Both the position numbers and the translations under genes were made by a program. Under the pieces are notes generated by a model. The model was not told the DNA's origin, ran no database searches, and saw nothing but the letters and a program-made list of their open reading frames with translations. Positions 1-5,229 of a DNA stretch of 5,494 nucleotides are shown here, one piece after another (position 1 is the first letter of the stretch; each line of letters begins with the position of its first letter). The stretch comes from GCA-2748575 sp033722575 (GTDB taxonomy: Bacteria; Pseudomonadota; Gammaproteobacteria; Pseudomonadales; Ketobacteraceae). Location: positions 1 through 5,494 of the forward strand of contig JAWVYU010000347.1 of assembly GCA_033722575.1 (NCBI GenBank), given 5' to 3'.

Positions 1-801
1 CCCTGGCCAGATCATCATAAACGGTGTGGAAGTGCCAGTTTCTTTTACGCTGCCCCACAGACTGCCATCCATATTGATCGTGGCGACAATGCGGGAATCC
101 CCGGTGGCACATTGCATTCCCATGGCACCGCCAAAGGAGTGGCTTACCATGGCGATTCGACTGGTATCCATGCGCTGATACCATGGTGATCCGGGATCGC
201 TGTTAATTCGCGTCAGCTCGCCCAGCAGAAAATGGCAATCCTCCACCCAGGTATCAAAATAACGCTGGAGTTTTTCCTCGGTCACACTGGGGCCGGTGAA
301 CCGCAACATATTGGGAATGGAGCTTAGTACCTCACCGCCTGGGAACAGGACTGGGCCGCCATAATAGGTGTGATCAATGGCGGCCACCAGATAACCATTG
401 GCCGCCAGCGATTCGGAAATGAATTCCGAGTGGTTGGCATTGCCACCCAGCCCATGGGACATGATTACTAACGGCAACGGTTCGTTGGTATCAAGGATGG
501 GAGCATCCACCAGAGAATTAACCAGCTTGGGTACCACCTCCAGGTAGCGGCTCAGGCGGGTATGACGATGGGGTGGCGCAGGGTACCAGAACTGCAGCAG
601 CATGCGGCGCACATCGTCTGGGTCTTTGGTCATCACCTCGGATCGGCTGGCATCTACAAGGCCCAGGGTGGTTGTGCCGACACTGTAGGGGCCTTGTGGT
701 TTACTGACCCCGATACAGCCCTGAACCAAAAGCAAAAACAGCAATAACAACGGCAAAAGCGCTGCCCGTGGAATAACCGTTCTGGAGATTGCACTTCCCA
801 T
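1..801 (-). CDS. PAF-acetylhydrolase-like lipoprotein serine esterase (3' end outside window)
   Basis: This frame is open from the ATG at 801 to the left edge and gives 267 residues of an incomplete protein. A hydrophobic signal peptide (about 9-28) ends in the lipobox V26-Q27-G28-C29. Isoleucine and glycine follow, so the mature lipoprotein is probably sent to the outer membrane. The body is an alpha/beta hydrolase of the platelet-activating-factor acetylhydrolase type (PF03403-like): a strand reading LLQFWYPA (68-75), the oxyanion-hole segment SHGLGGN (115-121), then YLVAAIDH (137-144), and the nucleophile elbow S-H-S222-F-G-G. D245 lies 23 residues after S222, the same spacing as in human plasma PAF-AH (S273/D296, from memory). 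The catalytic His should lie beyond the edge. The family hydrolyses short or oxidised sn-2 acyl chains of phospholipids, or other small esters; the substrate here is unknown. The Shine-Dalgarno is weak (GGGCCGAG, 5-12 bases before ATG). It is the last of three minus-strand genes, 124 bp after the DUF2799 lipoprotein. Confidence 0.85.
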   Translation of the reverse strand, partial: MGSAISRTVIPRAALLPLLLLFLLLVQGCIGVSKPQGPYSVGTTTLGLVDASRSEVMTKDPDDVRRMLLQFWYPAPPHRHTRLSRYLEVVPKLVNSLVDAPILDTNEPLPLVIMSHGLGGNANHSEFISESLAANGYLVAAIDHTYYGGPVLFPGGEVLSSIPNMLRFTGPSVTEEKLQRYFDTWVEDCHFLLGELTRINSDPGSPWYQRMDTSRIAMVSHSFGGAMGMQCATGDSRIVATINMDGSLWGSVKETGTSTPFMMIWPG

Positions 802-820
802 GGTGACTCGGCCCTTTTTT

Positions 821-849
821 ATTATAAGTAGGACGATAGTACCATGAAG
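821..849 (-). promoter_or_regulatory. Possible promoter of the esterase gene
   Basis: On the minus strand there is a perfect -10 hexamer TATAAT (826-821). A poor -35 match, CTTCAT (849-844), lies 17 bp upstream. The start site would fall near 814, leaving a leader of only about 13 bases before the ATG at 801. The -10 is persuasive and the -35 is not. The esterase may instead be read from the upstream genes, or both may apply. Confidence 0.3.
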
Positions 850-925
850 GCGGGGTAAAACTTGAACTTACTGATGATTCGCGGCGGTTAACGGCAGATT
901 TTATTCGGTGTACCTGCCGTGACAG

Positions 926-1546
926 CTAAAGCAGTCCGGCTTTCTGGCGCCCGTACTGGTAATTGCGCTGCAGCTGATCCCGGTGAGCCGCCAATTCATC
1001 CAGCAATACCAGCTTGCCGGCAATGGTTTCTTCCAGTACTTCTATCTGGTCCAGCAGCTCGCGCCGCAACACCTCGCCGGTGCTTTGAGCAATCACCATT
1101 TCCCGTTTCTTTGCCAGTTCAGTCTGCAGGACATCAATTTCCTTTGCCAGTGCCTGATGATCCTTGCTGGCCGCTTTAAGCTCCTGGGAAATATTGTAGA
1201 TCTGACGACCCTCGTGATATCCGGACAGGAAATCCTCCGCCAGCTCCCTTGGGCATACGTTGTTGTAACTGGCGCCTTTGGCGCCCAGCTCAAGCCCCTT
1301 ACGATGGGTGCAGAACCGTTCGATGCCCTGGGCGTGACCGATCAGGTAGGCGTTCATATCCGGTGCTACACCATATTCGGCGCATGCCTCCCGGTGCTGT
1401 CCCACGCGCTCGGTGTAGTAGCCCTGAATACCATCCTCGAAACCGATGGTCTGCCAGTTTGCATTCAGGCATTCTTCTTCGGATAGCGTGGCACAACCGC
1501 TGAGCAAGAGTGCAGGGACGACAGTGAGAAATAATGTTCTGCGCAT
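926..1546 (-). CDS. DUF2799-type outer-membrane lipoprotein with C-terminal coiled coil
   Basis: The 206-residue protein starts at ATG 1546. A short signal peptide ends in lipobox L15-S16-G17-C18; Ala-Thr follow, so the outer membrane is likely. Residues 26-113 carry the pattern I associate with DUF2799: W31, G35, D38-G39, G41, C55, Y67, G70, G74, C79, G84, G88, G91, Y94, C98, F106, Y110 and G113. Besides the lipid-anchor Cys there are four cysteines (26, 55, 79, 98), which suggests two disulfides in the periplasm. Residues from about 118 to 195 are rich in Leu, Glu, Lys and Ala with few Gly or Pro, and read as a long coiled coil. No function is known for this family. A Shine-Dalgarno AAGG lies 8 bases before the ATG and partly inside a strong hairpin (1556-1582). 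The gene sits 59 bp behind the nitroreductase gene in the same direction, so co-transcription is plausible. Confidence 0.85.
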   Translation of the reverse strand: MRRTLFLTVVPALLLSGCATLSEEECLNANWQTIGFEDGIQGYYTERVGQHREACAEYGVAPDMNAYLIGHAQGIERFCTHRKGLELGAKGASYNNVCPRELAEDFLSGYHEGRQIYNISQELKAASKDHQALAKEIDVLQTELAKKREMVIAQSTGEVLRRELLDQIEVLEETIAGKLVLLDELAAHRDQLQRNYQYGRQKAGLL

Positions 1547-1555
1547 ACTGAAAGC

Positions 1556-1582
1556 CTTGGGAAAGGAAGATCCTCTCCCAAG
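1556..1582 (-). promoter_or_regulatory. Strong RNA hairpin just before the DUF2799 lipoprotein gene
   Basis: Read on the minus strand, the arms CTTGGGAGAGGA and TCCTTTCCCAAG pair over 12 bp around the 3-base loop TCT. Eleven pairs are Watson-Crick and one is G-U. On the plus strand the same position is an A-C mismatch, so the structure fits minus-strand RNA better. It lies 24 bases after the nitroreductase stop and 9 bases before the next ATG. No run of U follows, so it is not a standard intrinsic terminator. It could be an intercistronic stabilising or processing hairpin, or a translational control element, because its last three bases belong to the AAGG ribosome-binding site. Confidence 0.55.
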
Positions 1583-1605
1583 TCTAGCAACAGAACCTCA
1601 GGTGA

Positions 1606-2448
1606 TCAGCGATACTTGACGAAATTCTCCCGGTCAAAGGCCACCCGTGGAAAATAGACCCCGTCTGCAGCACGTTCACCGGCACCGATTACCATAGGCA
1701 CATCCGCGTCTTTGGGCAATTTGAGCAGCTTTTTCACCCGTTTCTCATCCATGCCTTCCATGGGGCAGGAGTCGAATCCGTGGGCGCGCAGGGCAAGCAT
1801 CAGGTTTTCAGCAGCCAGCGCGACGCTTTTGGTTGCCCATACCCGCATATCCGCCTTTGAGAAAGGCCCGCGGGGAACCGGGCGAAACAGCCCGGCGACG
1901 GTGGCGAAGGCTTTTTTGGCGTTACCGACAGCGTTAAAAGGGCCCTGCCAGTAGGTGAAAGGAACGATGGCTTTGTAAAAATTTACCCAATGCTTGGGCA
2001 TGTTTTCCTGGGGCCAGTTGTTCAGGTTCAGGTCTGCCACTTTCATCCAGTTATCGGTTCTGGCCACCACCACAATCAGCTCAGCCGCTGTTTTCGCCGC
2101 ATTCTGACTCAGGCAGCACTCCACCAGCTTTGCTTTCAGGCGCGGCGACTGCACCACATGAAATTCCCAAGGCTGCAGGTTACAGGAGCTGGGGGCCAGC
2201 AACGCCATATCCAGACAGGCATCCAGTACTTCACGGGGAATCTGCTTGTTGGTGAATTTGCGCACTGAACGGCGGCTTTCCACCACCCTGGCGAACTCGT
2301 TCGCGTCAATCTGATCCGGCGCCGGTTCGTGATAGCGTTTTTTGGCCTTGTAATCGTAACCATCAATGGTTTTACCGCGCTGCAGCGCTTCTTTCAGTTC
2401 ATCCACCAGGTTTTGCGATACTTTCAGCGCTTGTTCAGGGGCATTCAT
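1606..2448 (-). CDS. Nitroreductase-family FMN-dependent NAD(P)H oxidoreductase
   Basis: The 280-residue cytoplasmic protein has no signal peptide. It belongs to the nitroreductase fold (PF00881), whose members use FMN and NAD(P)H to reduce nitroaromatics, quinones, enones or flavins. Visible landmarks are E57-S-R-R-S-V-R-K-F65 (the basic FMN-phosphate motif), A85-P-S-S-C-N-L-Q-P-W94 (the usual FMN-contacting APS..N.QPW segment), an Ala- and Leu-rich helix A205-R221, G224-F-D-S-C-P-M-E-G232, and V253-I-G-A-G-E-R259 near the C terminus. It is longer than the common 190-220-residue members. The extra length is an N-terminal extension of about 50 residues and an aromatic-rich insert at about 140-200 that may cover the active site. 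The start is well supported: GAGGA lies 7 bases before the ATG. It is the first gene of the minus-strand series and has a clear promoter with an operator-like palindrome. The physiological substrate cannot be read from the sequence. Confidence 0.92.
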   Translation of the reverse strand: MNAPEQALKVSQNLVDELKEALQRGKTIDGYDYKAKKRYHEPAPDQIDANEFARVVESRRSVRKFTNKQIPREVLDACLDMALLAPSSCNLQPWEFHVVQSPRLKAKLVECCLSQNAAKTAAELIVVVARTDNWMKVADLNLNNWPQENMPKHWVNFYKAIVPFTYWQGPFNAVGNAKKAFATVAGLFRPVPRGPFSKADMRVWATKSVALAAENLMLALRAHGFDSCPMEGMDEKRVKKLLKLPKDADVPMVIGAGERAADGVYFPRVAFDRENFVKYR

Positions 2449-2741
2449 TGAAAATTCCTCAGGTTGTGACTGGCTGGTATTACGATAGCTGTCAAACTAT
2501 CGAAACAGAACGATCTTGTCAAAACACTTGACGCCAAAGTCGATGTTCTCCGGTATACAAATCGTGAATAGATGGTCATTTTAATCAGTTCATTCAATTA
2601 TTCATCGGGGCATTACACTATTGTGGGACTATGGTGCAGACAAAATCAAAAGGCAGCTGACTGCCACGGGCACCATGAACCTATGCCCATGCAGTAACGG
2701 ACATAAAAACCATAACAACACGTTAAGTCAGGGTACTCCCA
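2449..2741. other. Divergent intergenic region between nitroreductase and BPI-like lipoprotein genes
   Basis: The left third holds the minus-strand nitroreductase promoter and its palindrome. No good plus-strand promoter was found for the large lipoprotein gene. The best guess is TACACT (2614-2619) as -10, with only TTCAAT (2593-2598) 15 bp upstream as -35. Two nested stems lie at 2631-2676 in what would be the leader: ATGGTGC pairs with GCACCAT, and inside them GGCAG pairs with CTGCC around CTGA. No small gene with a ribosome-binding site is convincing here. Confidence 0.5.
2483..2522 (-). promoter_or_regulatory. Nitroreductase promoter with operator-like palindrome
   Basis: On the minus strand a perfect -35 TTGACA (2522-2517) is followed after exactly 17 bp by TAGTTT (2499-2494), which keeps T1, A2 and T6 of the -10 consensus. 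A perfect 6-bp inverted repeat, CGATAG-N8-CTATCG (2483-2502), covers the -10 box and the expected start site near 2487. That is where a dimeric repressor would block transcription. TTTGACA occurs again inside the palindrome, 27 bp further on. The regulator is not in the window. Confidence 0.55.
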
Positions 2742-5051
2742 ATGCTGATCCACTTATTTCGCTCCAGTGTTTTACTCTTTTTTCTGTCATTACTCGCAGC
2801 CTGCGGTGGCGATTACCAGATTATCGATCCCCCCAAAGGCACCGTTACCGATACCCCTCCGGAGATTACCGTGGCCTATAAGGAACGGCCGGAAATAATG
2901 CCCACCGTAATGCTGAACGGTAATGACATTACCGCGCTTTTTAATATGGCCGGTGCCCAGGCCAGTGCCAGGGGCGATGCCATTGCGGAATACCTGGTGC
3001 AAGGCACCAACGCCATTGAGGTGCGCTCCGATCCCACGGTTGCCAGACAGTTCATCTACGATACCGAGCCCCCCAAAGTGGTGGTGCAATCGGCACAACG
3101 TGGGTCATTGGTAGCTATCCGGGGCCGGGTTGTGGATGACGCCGGTGCCGATGCCTTGCGCGTGAATGGCCTGGAAGTGGCAGTGGATGGAAAAGGCAAT
3201 TTTGTTGCCGAAGTCACCCCCGCCGACCGCTACCTTTTCAGTGTGGAAGACCGCCTGGGCTACGCCAGTGAGATTGAATACCGGGATTACCGGTTACTGT
3301 ATGACGATTCCCTGAAAGCCAGGGTAAACCAGAGCGGTCTGGATTTTATTACCCGGGAGCTGGTGGGCCTGGTGAACGCGCTGGATTTCAATGAACTGAT
3401 CGGCGGGACTGAGCTTTATAAAAGCGGTATTTTCCGTGGCGAACTGACCTCCATTGATCTGTACGCAGACTCTTTCAATATGGACCCGCAAAGCGGAAAC
3501 GACCTGGCACTCACCGGTATCTTCAAAGACGTTCGGGTCAAGCTGCGCCTGGTGAATATCATTGTGATCAAACCCACCATGAATGTTGATACCGTGCGTA
3601 TGACGGGCAACGTACTGGTGGGTGTGTCAGAAGGAAATCCCGATATTGTCATCACGGACCTGAACGTGGATCTTCAGAATGTCAGTTTTGAAGGTGCCAT
3701 GGGCGGTTTCGACAAGTTCCTTGGTGGTCTGATCAGTGGGTTAGTGGAACGGTTCGAAGGACGCATCGGCAACGCCATCAAAGGCCAGGTGAATGACCTG
3801 TTGTCGCGCCAGCTGGCAGAACTGATCCCCTCCACCTATGAACTGGAACTGAGCGGTAAAAGACTGCAAATGCATTTCAACCTGAAAGACATTTCAACCA
3901 ATGACAACAGCCTGTTTGTGGGGCTGTCCGGCGGCGTGTTGCCGTTGGATCGAAACACCCTGATTGCGGAACCCCTGGGCCCGATTTTTACCAGCGACGC
4001 CTTGCCACAGCCGAAATATGAAGGTGACCTGGGTATTGCCGTGAACACCAATGTCATTAACCAGACACTGGTGGCAGCTTATGCATCAGGCCTGACCCAT
4101 CTGACACTGATCGGCGACGAAGTTAGCTTCGATCTGCCCCGGTTCGATGCGGCATTGCCGGGCACCAACCGCCTGTTGGTAAACCCGTCATCAGCGCCTT
4201 TTATCCAGTTACAGGAAGAGGGCGGGCAGTCCAGCACCACGCTGGATATCCGCAACCTGGAAATCCTGTCACAAACCCGCAGAGAAGGCGCCTGGAGACA
4301 GGATTTTGCCGTGGAACTGGATACCAGTGTTGAAATCAATGTGGACATTAACGAGGACAGCACCCTGGCGATTCACTTTGTTTCCCAGCCGCGGATTGAT
4401 CTGCTGGATATTACCATTGGCACCGGACTGACCATTCCGCCGGAGTTTGTTGAAAACCTGGTGCGGGATGAAATACCGGGAATCATGGATCAGGTGTCGC
4501 AGTCATTGAGCGGTATTCGTTTGCCCCAGCTGGCCGGCTATATTCTGACAGCCGATGATTTTCATCCATTAGGTGCCAATAAAACCCATGCGGGGCTGAC
4601 TGCGTCTCTCAGCCTGGCACCGTTGCCGGATAATATAAAAATGCTGGCGCTGTTGGGCGCCCATGGAAAATATTTTGTGGCAGAAGGGAACGGTGGTGGC
4701 ACGGTTAACGCCAACCGCAACAGTATAGGTACCTGGGAAACCTTCCGCATGAATGCCGCCAATGATGACTGCATTCTTGATGGCAGCCGCGTAACCCTCA
4801 AGACGGGTGGAGGCTATTATTTCAGTGCCCAGGATAACGGAGCCCTTGATGCAAACCGCCGTGATGCCCAGAGCTGGGAGCACTTTACCCTGATCAACCA
4901 CTCGGATGCAGCGGGTTGTCTGGAAGATGGCGATACGGTGTCGCTGCGCTCGGCACACGGTAAATACGTGGTGGCCGAAGAGGACGGAAAGGCTCGTGCA
5001 GACCGCGACAGTATTGGCCCCTGGGAGCGGCTCCGGGTTGTTTTCCAATAA
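2742..5051 (+). CDS. Lipoprotein with Ig-like region, tandem BPI/LBP-like (TULIP) body and fascin-type beta-trefoil
   Basis: The protein has 769 residues. A signal peptide ends in lipobox L18-A19-A20-C21, followed by Gly-Gly, so outer-membrane anchoring is likely. Residues 30-180 look like one or two Ig-like strand-rich domains; DTEPPKVVV and VDDAG..ALRVNG resemble bacterial Ig-like repeats. Residues about 187-605 follow the order of elements in human BPI/LBP as I remember them: SGLDFITREL (198-207), an LTSIDLY strand (235-241), a long amphipathic segment 322-363 ending in AELIP, then VNTNVINQTLVAAYASGLTHLTL (434-456), and a closing helix 567-590 followed by IRLP and GANKTHAGLTASL. This suggests two barrels that bind lipid. 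Residues 634-769 hold three fascin-like repeats of about 48 residues (GAHGKYFVAE, GGGYYFSAQD, SAHGKYVVAE, each followed by N/D-x-R/N and SxE or GxWE), giving a complete beta-trefoil that often binds sugar or protein. The only cysteines are 21, 677 and 726. A Shine-Dalgarno AGGG lies 8 bases before the ATG. TULIP assignment is by eye; the trefoil is firmer. Confidence 0.85.
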   Translation: MLIHLFRSSVLLFFLSLLAACGGDYQIIDPPKGTVTDTPPEITVAYKERPEIMPTVMLNGNDITALFNMAGAQASARGDAIAEYLVQGTNAIEVRSDPTVARQFIYDTEPPKVVVQSAQRGSLVAIRGRVVDDAGADALRVNGLEVAVDGKGNFVAEVTPADRYLFSVEDRLGYASEIEYRDYRLLYDDSLKARVNQSGLDFITRELVGLVNALDFNELIGGTELYKSGIFRGELTSIDLYADSFNMDPQSGNDLALTGIFKDVRVKLRLVNIIVIKPTMNVDTVRMTGNVLVGVSEGNPDIVITDLNVDLQNVSFEGAMGGFDKFLGGLISGLVERFEGRIGNAIKGQVNDLLSRQLAELIPSTYELELSGKRLQMHFNLKDISTNDNSLFVGLSGGVLPLDRNTLIAEPLGPIFTSDALPQPKYEGDLGIAVNTNVINQTLVAAYASGLTHLTLIGDEVSFDLPRFDAALPGTNRLLVNPSSAPFIQLQEEGGQSSTTLDIRNLEILSQTRREGAWRQDFAVELDTSVEINVDINEDSTLAIHFVSQPRIDLLDITIGTGLTIPPEFVENLVRDEIPGIMDQVSQSLSGIRLPQLAGYILTADDFHPLGANKTHAGLTASLSLAPLPDNIKMLALLGAHGKYFVAEGNGGGTVNANRNSIGTWETFRMNAANDDCILDGSRVTLKTGGGYYFSAQDNGALDANRRDAQSWEHFTLINHSDAAGCLEDGDTVSLRSAHGKYVVAEEDGKARADRDSIGPWERLRVVFQ
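4622..4740 (+). repeat. 119-bp exact direct repeat, copy 1 (inside lipoprotein gene)
   Basis: This segment encodes residues 628-666 of the large lipoprotein, that is, the first fascin-type repeat up to its GTWE motif. It is identical base for base to 5376-5494, 754 bp downstream. The base just before differs between the copies (C at 4621, A at 5375). The right boundary is unknown because copy 2 is cut by the window edge. Confidence 0.97.
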
Positions 5052-5229
5052 TCGACTATAATAAACCGGTGTAAGTTGCTGATTTAATGGGTTGTACATT
5101 AGATCAGCAACTGCCAGGTTCCTGGTGAACAAAATCCGCTCGATCTGACCGCCAATTGGTGGCAGTATCGGATAACCACAATAAAAAGGATAATCCAATT
5201 TCCGGGGCTACGGACTGGGTTAGATTGCT
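5052..5229 (+). other. Hairpin-rich non-coding stretch after the lipoprotein gene
   Basis: No supported gene lies here. Besides the strong hairpin at 5074-5112 it contains ACTGCCA (5110-5116) facing TGGCAGT (5160-5166), which would enclose the palindrome CCAATTGG (5152-5159), and the small stem CCAG-GTTC-CTGG (5115-5124 region). The long-range pairing shares bases 5110-5112 with the strong hairpin, so the two structures partly compete. A minus-strand reading frame spans this stretch but is a shadow of the plus-strand gene. Confidence 0.5.
5074..5112 (+). terminator. Strong hairpin at the 3' end of the lipoprotein gene (no U-run)
   Basis: AGTTGCTGAT (5074-5083) pairs with ATCAGCAACT (5103-5112). 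One U-G pair follows (5084/5102), then TAATG (5085-5089) pairs with CATTA (5097-5101) around the loop GGTTGTA. That makes a continuous 16-bp stem with a single wobble, starting 23 bases after the stop codon. The wobble is U-G in plus-strand RNA but A-C in the other strand, which favours a role in the lipoprotein transcript. No U-tract follows, so an mRNA 3'-end protector or a factor-dependent termination site is as likely as a true intrinsic terminator. Confidence 0.45.

Noticed and set aside
811..820. T-run after GC-rich bases on the plus strand as an intrinsic terminator
   Set aside because: No plus-strand gene leads into it and no stable stem precedes it; it is better explained as the A-rich -10 region upstream of the esterase gene.
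891..920. Inverted repeat ACGGCAG/CTGCCGT just after the DUF2799 stop as a terminator
   Set aside because: Only 7 bp with a 16-base loop and no U-run on the minus strand; too weak to call.
983..1486. 167-codon plus-strand reading frame
   Set aside because: Fully antisense to the DUF2799 lipoprotein gene, whose lipobox and conserved residues are clear; composition is a mirror effect.
2621..2881. Small plus-strand reading frame overlapping the start of the lipoprotein gene
   Set aside because: Starts at TTG without a Shine-Dalgarno, overlaps the signal peptide region in another frame, and its product becomes Arg-rich and low in pattern.
4569..5198. 209-codon minus-strand reading frame opposite the end of the large lipoprotein gene
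   Set aside because: It lies opposite the well-supported trefoil region, has no domain pattern or ribosome-binding site, and is a shadow of the plus-strand gene.
5219..5225. GTTAGAT matching the integron attC core GTTRRRY
   Set aside because: No matching RYYYAAC partner at a suitable distance, no attC-type imperfect stem around it and no integrase; a seven-base degenerate match is expected by chance.
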